Below the pieces are notes generated by a model. That model was not told where the DNA came from, made no database searches, and worked only from the letters and a program-made list of their open reading frames with translations. The position numbers were made by a program, and so were the translations under genes. Of a DNA stretch of 5,254 bases, positions 1 to 5,254 are shown piece after piece (within the stretch, counting starts at the first letter, position 1; each line of letters begins with the position of its first letter). Source of the DNA: CAZSMC01 sp964607755 (GTDB lineage: Bacteria > Zhuqueibacterota > Zhuqueibacteria > Residuimicrobiales > Krinioviventaceae); NCBI GenBank assembly GCA_964607755.1, contig CAZSMC010000141.1, positions 1-5,254 on the forward strand, read 5' to 3'.

Positions 1-787
1 CGATATGCACAACAAAAACAGGCCGCCCCAGGGCAATGCCGAGTCCCCGGCGCTGGCCGATGGTGTAAAACGGATACCCCTGATGTGTGCCGAGAACCTG
101 ACCATTTTTGTCAACAATTTCTCCGGGCTCGATGGTCTGACCGCGTGCGTGCAGGGTGTCGATGAGGAAACGTTTGTAATCATTATCCGGGATAAAACAC
201 ACATCCTGGCTTTCCGCTTTGTGGGCGATGTCCAGGCCGGCTTTGCGCGCCAGCTCGCGTACCTGGTCTTTGTTCAATTCCTCAAGCGGGAAAACCGTTT
301 GTGAAAGTTGCTCTTGAGTGAGCCGCCACAGCGCATAAGATTGATCCTTTTGACGGTTCTGTGAACGCAAGAGGCGGTAGCGTTGAGCCTCGCCGTCATA
401 ATCCAGTTTAACATAATGGCCGGTGGCGAGCATGTCTGCGCCACGGTATCTGGCCTGTTTCAACAGCTCGCCCCATTTGATTGTCCGGTTGCAGCGCACA
501 CAGGGATTGGGTGTGCGTCCGGCGAGGTATTCGCGGATAAAATCATCGATGACCTGCTGTTGGAATGCCTCGCACAAATCCACGACAAGGTGCTCGATGC
601 CGAGTTGTCGGCAGACTTTTTCAGCGTCTTTTGCAGCACGATACGCTTTGGCGCAAACCGAGTCGTAATGGGTCATCGTCATACCGAAAACGTGAAATCC
701 GCGTTGCTGAAGCAGGGCCGCTGCCACCGAGCTGTCCACACCGCCGCTCATGGCAATGGCGATTGTTTTGTTTTTGGGTCGTGACAT
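1..787 (-). CDS. mnmA: tRNA-uridine 34 2-sulfurtransferase (2-thiouridylase) MnmA, C-terminus cut by window edge
   Basis: Translating the minus strand from the ATG at 787-785 gives 262 uninterrupted residues to the left edge; full-length MnmA is usually about 350-370, so the C-terminal beta-barrel part is missing. MnmA adenylates U34 of tRNA-Lys, -Glu and -Gln with ATP in the cytoplasm and replaces the 2-oxygen with persulfide sulfur delivered from a cysteine desulfurase. Visible motifs are the PP-loop SGGVDSS (14-20), TPNPCVRCN (92-100) with the catalytic-type Cys99, ATGHY (121-125), KDQSYAL (147-153), SQDVCFI (193-199) with the second catalytic-type Cys197, and the HQGYPFYTIGQRRGLG tRNA-binding region (235-250). 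An in-frame stop at 797-799 lies just upstream, and residue 13 is too close to the PP-loop to be a start, so ATG 787 is the best start. No Shine-Dalgarno sequence precedes it. The gene is GC-rich compared with the neighbouring block. Cys96 stands where E. coli MnmA has Asp. The family assignment is very secure. Confidence 0.97.
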   Translation of the reverse strand, partial: MSRPKNKTIAIAMSGGVDSSVAAALLQQRGFHVFGMTMTHYDSVCAKAYRAAKDAEKVCRQLGIEHLVVDLCEAFQQQVIDDFIREYLAGRTPNPCVRCNRTIKWGELLKQARYRGADMLATGHYVKLDYDGEAQRYRLLRSQNRQKDQSYALWRLTQEQLSQTVFPLEELNKDQVRELARKAGLDIAHKAESQDVCFIPDNDYKRFLIDTLHARGQTIEPGEIVDKNGQVLGTHQGYPFYTIGQRRGLGIALGRPVFVVHI

Positions 788-1245
788 AATATATATTTAT
801 CAAAATACAAATCTAAAAAAACCCGTTTCAGTTGTGTTTCCTATATGTCTGTTAATTATGATCTTAAAAATTCATTATGATGATGTAGTTTAAAATGTTT
901 GGAATCATAGTAATTCGACTTTGATTTAGCATATTTTCAATTTGATTCTTTATGAAATCAATTCGAAATTTGAATTTATCATTAAATTCCATATCAGGAA
1001 AGTGATCGATTGAAACAGGTTTTAAAAGAAAATTAAAATATTCCCCAATAAAACTTTTCTAATTTTTCATTTAAATTATTTGCATTTTTATTTTTTTTTT
1101 ATATATTAAAATTAGGGTTTAGTGGAGGGTAGTATTTTTTCTTTAAAACTTTTTGGATTGTCTACAAGGAACCAGTTTATTCTTTCAAAATAATATAAGC
1201 TAGACCTTACATCAATCGGATAAACTTATTCTTATCATACCTTTG
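788..1245. other. AT-rich intergenic region, no gene seen
   Basis: This non-coding stretch separates the divergent mnmA and lipoprotein genes. Sample lines counted by hand are about 13-25% GC, far below the flanking mnmA gene. It contains a run of ten T residues (1091-1100) with no stem before it and several short AT-only inverted repeats that are expected by chance. I found no convincing ORF, RNA gene or remnant of a known gene. It must hold the promoters for both neighbours, but none could be assigned with confidence. A TAnnTTTG-like match (1238-1245) at its right end abuts the strong ribosome binding site and has no partner element. Confidence 0.7.
808..815 (-). promoter_or_regulatory. Possible Bacteroidota-type -7 element upstream of mnmA
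   Basis: On the minus strand this reads TAGATTTG, an exact match to the TAnnTTTG -7 consensus of the Bacteroidota primary sigma factor. It lies 20 bases before the mnmA start codon. I see no matching TTTG/TTG element at the expected distance upstream. The surrounding DNA is so AT-rich that a chance match is quite possible, so this is a weak call. Confidence 0.2.
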
Positions 1246-1256
1246 AAGGAGGTGAT
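1246..1256 (+). promoter_or_regulatory. Near-perfect Shine-Dalgarno sequence before an 8-codon ORF
   Basis: AAGGAGGTGAT is an 11-base match to the complement of the conserved bacterial 16S rRNA 3' end. Its AGGAGG core ends 9 bases before the ATG at 1262, which is good spacing. It is by far the strongest ribosome binding site in the window. It does not serve the lipoprotein start at 1362, which is 106 bases beyond it, so it seems to load ribosomes on the short ORF 1262-1288. Confidence 0.55.
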
Positions 1257-1261
1257 GATTT

Positions 1262-1288
1262 ATGCTTGTAAATAAAATAGGGGAATAG
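1262..1288 (+). CDS. Candidate 8-residue leader peptide (MLVNKIGE)
   Basis: ATG at 1262-1264 follows an almost ideal ribosome binding site. It is followed by seven sense codons and a TAG stop at 1286-1288. The stop lies inside the left arm of a perfect hairpin (1280-1307), so a ribosome terminating here would open that hairpin. This arrangement resembles a leader-peptide or attenuator region ahead of the lipoprotein gene, with start codons 100 bases apart. The peptide has no run of one amino acid that would suggest classical amino-acid attenuation. It could instead be the start of a decayed gene or a chance ORF behind a chance purine-rich stretch. No homologue is recognised. Confidence 0.25.
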   Translation: MLVNKIGE

Positions 1289-1307
1289 TACGTCATTACT
1301 ATTCCCC
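1280..1307 (+). promoter_or_regulatory. Perfect 11-bp hairpin upstream of the lipoprotein gene
   Basis: GGGGAATAGTA (1280-1290) and TACTATTCCCC (1297-1307) are exact reverse complements around a 6-base loop, CGTCAT. A perfect stem of this length with a GC-capped base stands out in DNA this AT-rich. It is not followed by a U-tract, so it is not a standard intrinsic terminator. It overlaps the end of the 8-codon ORF. The left arm contains TAGGGG with its preceding bases (1278-1283), which recurs as the lipoprotein gene's ribosome binding site (1350-1355). It may be an attenuator, an mRNA-stabilising stem or an operator. Confidence 0.65.
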
Positions 1308-1361
1308 ATACGACATCCAATACTAACTGTAAGAGATGCTAATTAAATTTAGGGGTTTAAA

Positions 1362-2054
1362 ATGAAAAAAGCAATAGCTTATTTCGTTGTCTTATTTGTT
1401 TGTTTGTTCATTATGAGTTGTTCAGAAATGAATAAACCAAATGAACCTGTAATACGAAAAGCTGATATAAAACCTGAGAGCAAAGCATTACCAGGTAGTA
1501 GACCATATTTCTACCTTACAAGTCCATCAAATGAAACATATCGATCAGAAAATTACATCAATTTAGCATGGTCGAATCCCACTTCTTCACCAAACAATTT
1601 TGAGAAATGGCAATTGTGGCTAGATTATGAATATTATGATCTAAATAACTCGTATAATGACAGAGATACAGAAAGATTTCTTGAATTGGGACGTCATTGT
1701 TGGAGAATATATTTATTTGGTGATAATCAATACTGGGCAAACACAAATGGTGTATTTTATTTAAATGTCGAAATTGATAAAACAATAAAAGGACCGACTT
1801 ACGGAACTCCGAGAAACGGACAAACTTGGTATGTTGAAACTGAAAGTATTAACGGAAAAACATTTAGTTACAATTGGAAAGTAACAAATGATCTTGGGCA
1901 AAACATATGTACGGTTAGTACTAATACACTTTCTGTTTCACAGATACCAACAAATATTTCTTATGACAATTATTTTATTTCTGTGACTGTCAATTCAACC
2001 TCAGGTAATGTCTACAATTGTGGCCCAAAAACAGTAATATTGGCTAGTTCATAA
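1362..2054 (+). CDS. Lipoprotein with two probable Ig/Fn3-like beta-sandwich domains
   Basis: This is a complete 230-residue protein. The N-terminus has a positive charge (MKK), a hydrophobic core (4-18) and a lipobox IMSC, with Cys20 as the expected lipidated residue, so it should be anchored in a membrane, probably the outer one. A polar linker (21-47) follows. Residues about 48-138 look Fn3-like: a SPSN turn, NLAW (67-70), and WRIYLFGDNQYW (114-125), which resembles the 'YWRVRA...W' pattern of such domains. Residues about 144-228 resemble an Ig/PKD-like domain with FSYNWKV (168-174) and a closing ISVTVNSTSG strand pair; Cys183 and Cys220 could pair. The start has a modest site, AGGGG (1351-1355), six bases ahead. 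The receptor gene follows 71 bp downstream. At 230 residues and upstream of the receptor it is not a SusD protein. No specific function is recognised; a surface-binding or structural role is inference. Base composition is AT-rich compared with mnmA. Confidence 0.9.
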   Translation: MKKAIAYFVVLFVCLFIMSCSEMNKPNEPVIRKADIKPESKALPGSRPYFYLTSPSNETYRSENYINLAWSNPTSSPNNFEKWQLWLDYEYYDLNNSYNDRDTERFLELGRHCWRIYLFGDNQYWANTNGVFYLNVEIDKTIKGPTYGTPRNGQTWYVETESINGKTFSYNWKVTNDLGQNICTVSTNTLSVSQIPTNISYDNYFISVTVNSTSGNVYNCGPKTVILASS

Positions 2055-2073
2055 TTACGAATTGATCTATTTG

Positions 2074-2105
2074 ATAGCCGGGAGTTTTGTTTGACTCCCG
2101 GCTAT
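2074..2105 (+). promoter_or_regulatory. Perfect 12-bp hairpin between the lipoprotein and receptor genes
   Basis: ATAGCCGGGAGT (2074-2085) and ACTCCCGGCTAT (2094-2105) are exact reverse complements around an 8-base loop. The stem is GC-rich and should be very stable. It begins 20 bases after the lipoprotein stop codon and ends just before the receptor's ribosome binding site. No U-tract follows, so complete termination is unlikely. Partial termination, protection of the upstream mRNA end, or control of receptor translation are possible. The right-arm bases GACTCC (2093-2098, including the last loop base) could alternatively pair with GGAGTC (2110-2115), which includes the ribosome binding site. 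Confidence 0.75.
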
Positions 2106-2106
2106 G

Positions 2107-2113
2107 AAAGGAG
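2107..2113 (+). promoter_or_regulatory. Ribosome binding site of the TonB-dependent receptor gene
   Basis: AAAGGAG ends 12 bases before the ATG at 2126, slightly longer than ideal. It supports this ATG as the start, because there is no other ATG in frame between it and the hydrophobic signal peptide. It lies immediately after the 12-bp hairpin and is partly complementary to that hairpin's right arm. Confidence 0.7.
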
Positions 2114-2125
2114 TCCATTATCAAT

Positions 2126-4489
2126 ATGTCTTTCTTTAAACTTTTATTCTTTCTATTATTTTTCAATTGCTTCTACTCTTTAGCTTATACTGAGGAACTG
2201 ACAATTATGGGTACGGTTGCAGACAGCAGCACCGGCAAGCCCATTCCCGGTATTAATGTTTATATTGAAAATACTCAAGAAGGCACAACGACTGATAAAG
2301 ATGGATACTTTCATCTGCTTTCAACAAAACGAAGTGGAACGCTCGTTTTCAAACACATTGGTTTTAAAACATATGAACATAGTTTTCATTTGAAACGCGG
2401 ATCTGTTTTAACGGTTAATGTAAAGCTGCGAAAAAGTGTGATAAAGACAGATGAGATAACCGTTGAAGCGAAAAAAGGAGATGCGGGGATATCATCTTAT
2501 CAAATTCAGGCCACTGATATCCAAGAAATGGCCACACCGATACCAGATCCATTGCAAGTGGTAAAGACATTTCCTGGCGTGAGTTCACAAAATGACCAAT
2601 CAAATTTTTATCATGTTCGGGGTGGCAGTTATGATGAAAATTTGATCCGTATAAACGGTTTTACAATTTATCAGCCACACATCGTGCGGAAAGGATTTTT
2701 GGAAAATCCGTCACTCGTAAATCCGCTAATGGTGAAAAGTATGAATTTGAAAACCGGTGGTTTTCCGGTTACTTTTTCGAACAAGCTTTCTTCTGTTCTG
2801 GATATCGAATATGATAAGAAATGTGATAAAACAATCAGTGCACTGTTAGATATTCGAACAACCGGAGTGGATGCAGTAACAAAACTTCAGCCTGCTAAAA
2901 ATCTGTTCGTTATGGCAGGATATCGAAAAATAGATTACGGTTATCTTTTGGATTCCGGTTTAAAAAAAGGCGTTTATCAACCTAATTACGAGGATTTTCA
3001 ATTATCAGGTATTTATCATCCGGCGAAAACTCTATCATTATCCTGGTTTTCTGCTCTTGCGAGCAGTCGATTCAAATTCGTTCCCGAATCGTATTCGAAT
3101 GTGTTTACTTTTACCGGTTATCATAATTTTGACTATAATAAAAGCCATCAGCAATATAATTTTAATACCCGTCTATATGGTCTCAGTTTGGATTATCAAA
3201 AATCCGATAAATTGAAACTCACATTCAAAAGTTCTTTTTTTCAGCAGCGTGAAGGCGAACAGACCGAATTAAATTGTCTGCAACGCTACACACCGCATCC
3301 CTTTATTCTTACCTCTGCAGATTCCATGTTGATGCGGGAATTTGCAAATTCGAAATTCAAAGGGCAATATTTGAATAGTCAAATTAACTTACATTCTAAA
3401 CTATTTTCGCAAGCGGCTATTGATGTTGGTGTGGAATGGAATAATTTTAATATTTCTTCTTTTATCTCCCAATATGACTTTGAAATCAATTTATCTCATT
3501 ATCCCCACAAAACAGAATCTGATACAAGTTTATATATTAAACCAAGCAATGAGTTTGTTCGTGAAATGGGGCAAGATGGACAATCCTTTAATTGGTACGG
3601 TCAAGCGGAAATAACACCGACAACATATTCTTTGCTTCGGTTAGGTGCTCGGAATAGTCGAATAGAACACACCGGAGAAACTCTTTTTATGATGAGAGCT
3701 CTTTTGGGATTCAATTTGGAATCCGGACATTATGTTTCTCTAACTGCGGGCAATTTTATACAACCTCCTGTTTATAAAGAATACTTGCACAGGGATGAAC
3801 ATTCACCCGCATTAAAATCGCAAAAATCTATAATGTACACTGTTGGTATCGAAGGACCATTTCTTTTGGGTACTCATCTTAAAGCCGAATGCTATTACAA
3901 ATCATTAACAGATATGATATCCTATGAAATTCAGGATGTCGAGGTGATTTATTCTGGTGAAAATGATTCAAAAGCTAAAATTTATGGATTCGATGTTCAA
4001 TTAAACTGGACCTCCCGTGACGATCTGAGTCAGCGGGTGAGCTATTCTTATTTGAAAGCTCGCGAGAATATTTACGGAGATGCGCACGGTTATTTATCCA
4101 TGCTTTCCGAACGCCAGCATCAAATTTCGCTATATTTGGAAGATAAAATGAAGGAATTCGAAAATTCTTATATGCATTTAAGAATTCTTTATGGAAGCGG
4201 CTTTCCTTATACTCCAAAGTTCATGCGCTATAACGAAGAAAAAGAGGAATATGAGACCTATTATCTGGGACAAAGACGCGCCCGAACTCCTATCTACGGG
4301 CGCTTTGATGTGGGATTTACGCAAAAGTTTACAATCCTGGATTTTGCTAACATCACATTACGTGAAGAAATATTGAATTTATTTGATCACGTCAATGTGC
4401 TCTCTTACAGTCCTACTCCATGGAACACAATGTTGAAAAACAAATTAAGTGGACGGGTTTATAATATCGGTATGATGGTTGAATTTTAA
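2126..4489 (+). CDS. TonB-dependent outer-membrane receptor with N-terminal carboxypeptidase-regulatory-like domain
   Basis: This is a complete 787-residue protein. A signal peptide (1-20) is very rich in Phe and Leu, with a likely cleavage after SLA (18-20). Residues about 25-102 match the carboxypeptidase-regulatory-like beta domain: GTVADSSTGKPIPGINVYI, TTTDKDGYF (54-62), FKHIGFKTYE. DEITVEA (109-115) is a possible TonB box. The plug domain covers about 120-230, with DPLQVVKTFPGV (141-152), VRGGSYDENLIRINGF (164-179) and LKTGGFPVTFSNKLSSVLDI. The rest is a beta-barrel with typical late motifs, GSGFPYTP (about 690) and EEILNLFDHVNVL (about 745-757), ending in an aromatic Phe as outer-membrane proteins do. 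Such receptors import ligands too large for porins using energy from TonB-ExbBD. There is no N-terminal STN (anti-sigma signalling) domain. Its length is near the short end for this architecture. The substrate cannot be read from the sequence, and no SusD partner is visible. It probably shares a transcript with the lipoprotein gene upstream. Confidence 0.95.
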   Translation: MSFFKLLFFLLFFNCFYSLAYTEELTIMGTVADSSTGKPIPGINVYIENTQEGTTTDKDGYFHLLSTKRSGTLVFKHIGFKTYEHSFHLKRGSVLTVNVKLRKSVIKTDEITVEAKKGDAGISSYQIQATDIQEMATPIPDPLQVVKTFPGVSSQNDQSNFYHVRGGSYDENLIRINGFTIYQPHIVRKGFLENPSLVNPLMVKSMNLKTGGFPVTFSNKLSSVLDIEYDKKCDKTISALLDIRTTGVDAVTKLQPAKNLFVMAGYRKIDYGYLLDSGLKKGVYQPNYEDFQLSGIYHPAKTLSLSWFSALASSRFKFVPESYSNVFTFTGYHNFDYNKSHQQYNFNTRLYGLSLDYQKSDKLKLTFKSSFFQQREGEQTELNCLQRYTPHPFILTSADSMLMREFANSKFKGQYLNSQINLHSKLFSQAAIDVGVEWNNFNISSFISQYDFEINLSHYPHKTESDTSLYIKPSNEFVREMGQDGQSFNWYGQAEITPTTYSLLRLGARNSRIEHTGETLFMMRALLGFNLESGHYVSLTAGNFIQPPVYKEYLHRDEHSPALKSQKSIMYTVGIEGPFLLGTHLKAECYYKSLTDMISYEIQDVEVIYSGENDSKAKIYGFDVQLNWTSRDDLSQRVSYSYLKARENIYGDAHGYLSMLSERQHQISLYLEDKMKEFENSYMHLRILYGSGFPYTPKFMRYNEEKEEYETYYLGQRRARTPIYGRFDVGFTQKFTILDFANITLREEILNLFDHVNVLSYSPTPWNTMLKNKLSGRVYNIGMMVEF

Positions 4490-4664
4490 AAAGGATTACC
4501 ATAGTTTAGAGTCTATCCTGTACAAAAGATATTTATCATCATCAATTGGGGGTTATTTCGGATTCGTTATCAGCAGCTTGAAACCAAATAGCAGCACCTT
4601 CTATTTATCGTGCATTATAATTTTTAGCACACCTTTAAGGTGTACTACAAATAGTCATATGGCC
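4490..4664. other. Convergent intergenic region
   Basis: This 175-base gap separates the ends of two convergent genes and is AT-rich. Apart from the weak hairpin at 4625-4647, I see nothing in it. An open frame crossing it on the plus strand overlaps the receptor's end and has no coding character. Confidence 0.6.
4625..4647. terminator. Weak candidate bidirectional terminator hairpin
   Basis: TAG-C-ACACC, a five-base loop TTTAA, then GGTGT-A-CTA forms a 5-bp stem, one C/A mismatch and 3 more base pairs. It sits between two convergent genes, where a shared terminator is expected. Neither strand has a proper U-tract after the stem (the T run is on the 5' side for the plus strand), so the assignment is tentative. 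Confidence 0.3.
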
Positions 4665-5254
4665 TTATTTCACCAGCGTCATTTTACGAGCTGATGAATA
4701 CGAACCTGTACGCAATTGATACAGATAAACTCCGGCTGGCATGTTACTGGCGTTCCACGTCACCGAGTAAGAACCGGCAGCAAGGTGACTATTGACCAGT
4801 TCTGCCACGCGCCGTCCCAGTATATCAAATACTGACAAAACGACTTTGCCATCTGCGGGGAGTGAGAATTCTATGCTTGTTTGCGGATTAAAAGGATTCG
4901 GATAATTTTGTGATAACTGAAATTGCTCATCAGGCACTGGCGTAGATGTTACCAGAGTGAGTGTGTTGTTCAGGTTCGGCTGAAGGTTATTATAAAAAGT
5001 CCGGTCTGCGCACTCACACATCGCCGCGCTCGCTCCTTTAAGCATCGGAACATCCGCTCGTGGCATCAGGGCTGTGCGAATTGAAAGATGATCAAATTCT
5101 GCCAAAGCATCATTATCCGGAAGGTAGGAGAGAGGTGTCCCGATGAGATCTTGAACATAACTGCGGTCAGGATTCAGTCTGACAAAACTCGCACCGGCCT
5201 TGCGGAATCCTTCATATTGAGCAAGAATGTGCGGATGGTCTAAAGCACCCTGCA
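4665..5254 (-). CDS. Secreted protein with C-terminal T9SS type A sorting domain, N-terminus cut by window edge
   Basis: The minus-strand frame is open from the right edge (first whole codon 5252-5250) to TAA at 4667-4665, giving the last 195 residues of a longer protein. A TTG at 5105-5103 is only an internal Leu codon, because the frame continues upstream with sensible sequence. Residues about 113-195 form a T9SS sorting tail: LSQNYPNPFNP (113-123), IEFSLP, VVLSVFDILGRRVAELV, GSYSVTWNASNMPAGVYLYQL, and a terminal KMTLVK. Such tails direct proteins across the outer membrane by the type IX system, usually with removal of the tail or surface attachment. A short linker rich in Thr, Val and Pro precedes it. 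The upstream part (1-97) is not recognised; QGALDH and KAGASF very loosely recall an alpha/beta-hydrolase strand and Asp loop, too weak to call. An MCEC cysteine pair lies at 78-81. The gene is GC-richer than the receptor and converges on it. Confidence 0.93.
   Translation of the reverse strand, partial: QGALDHPHILAQYEGFRKAGASFVRLNPDRSYVQDLIGTPLSYLPDNDALAEFDHLSIRTALMPRADVPMLKGASAAMCECADRTFYNNLQPNLNNTLTLVTSTPVPDEQFQLSQNYPNPFNPQTSIEFSLPADGKVVLSVFDILGRRVAELVNSHLAAGSYSVTWNASNMPAGVYLYQLRTGSYSSARKMTLVK

Noticed and set aside
383..784. Open frames on the plus strand across 5-784 and a short minus-strand frame at 621-803
   Set aside because: They lie over mnmA, whose minus-strand frame matches the family end to end; the alternative translations show no family motifs.
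943..980. Short inverted repeats such as TTGATT/AATCAA and AATTC/GAATT
   Set aside because: Six or fewer base pairs of mostly A and T, expected by chance in this composition.
1091..1100. Run of ten T residues as an intrinsic terminator
   Set aside because: There is no stem directly before it and no gene ending nearby on the plus strand; it is part of a generally AT-rich gap.
1238..1245. TACCTTTG as a Bacteroidota-type -7 promoter element
   Set aside because: It matches TAnnTTTG but has no upstream partner element. A start about 7 bases on would leave the strong ribosome binding site within a nearly leaderless message. A match is expected by chance in this much AT-rich DNA.
1558..1785. Minus-strand open frame inside the lipoprotein gene
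   Set aside because: It is antisense to a coherent lipoprotein with signal peptide and lipobox, and has no recognisable domain or ribosome binding site.
1362..2054. SusD-family lipoprotein
   Set aside because: It is less than half the usual SusD length, lies upstream rather than downstream of the receptor, and looks beta-rich rather than the helical TPR-type fold of SusD.
3975..4217. Minus-strand and plus-strand short frames within the receptor gene (also 2415-2603, 3420-3614, 4191-4376)
   Set aside because: All overlap the continuous receptor frame and lack any coding signature of their own.
4479..4694. Plus-strand open frame after the receptor
   Set aside because: It overlaps the receptor's end and the T9SS gene's end, has no ribosome binding site of its own, and its sequence looks random.
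5103..5105. TTG as the start of the T9SS-tail protein
   Set aside because: The same frame continues upstream to the window edge with protein-like sequence, so this is an internal Leu codon of a longer gene.

Overview
The window looks like a chromosomal or metagenomic fragment from a Gram-negative bacterium of the Bacteroidota / Fibrobacterota-Chlorobiota-Calditrichota (FCB) type. Two features support this. One is a TonB-dependent receptor with an N-terminal carboxypeptidase-regulatory-like domain. The other is a C-terminal type IX secretion (T9SS) sorting tail with the NYPNPFNP signature, a form common in Ignavibacteria, Calditrichota, KSB1 and relatives. The exact lineage cannot be fixed from 5 kb.

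Layout: (i) 1-787, minus strand: the first 262 residues of the tRNA 2-thiouridylase MnmA, running off the left edge. (ii) 788-1361: a very AT-rich gap holding a near-perfect Shine-Dalgarno sequence, an 8-codon candidate leader ORF and an 11-bp perfect hairpin. (iii) 1362-2054, plus strand: a 230-residue lipoprotein with two probable Ig/Fn3-like beta domains. (iv) 2055-2125: a short gap with a 12-bp perfect hairpin and the ribosome binding site of the next gene. (v) 2126-4489, plus strand: a complete 787-residue TonB-dependent outer-membrane receptor. (vi) 4490-4664: a convergent gap with a weak imperfect hairpin. (vii) 4665-5254, minus strand: the C-terminal 195 residues of a secreted protein ending in a T9SS type A tail, open at the right edge.

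The lipoprotein and receptor are codirectional, 71 bp apart, and both cell-envelope proteins, so they probably form one small unit. This may be a surface lipoprotein working with an outer-membrane transporter, but it is not a standard SusC/SusD pair. The flanking genes (mnmA and the T9SS-tailed protein) are clearly more GC-rich by hand-counted sample lines (roughly 50-60% against about 13-25% in the 788-1361 gap and 25-40% in the lipoprotein and receptor genes). The middle block may therefore be an accessory insertion. No RNA gene, CRISPR array, insertion sequence or origin was seen.

The least ordinary part is non-coding. Each of the two envelope genes is preceded by a perfect GC-capped hairpin with no U-tract. 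In both cases the left arm repeats part of the downstream gene's ribosome binding site, and the right arm is partly complementary to it. This could be a post-transcriptional switch or just mRNA-stabilising structure.
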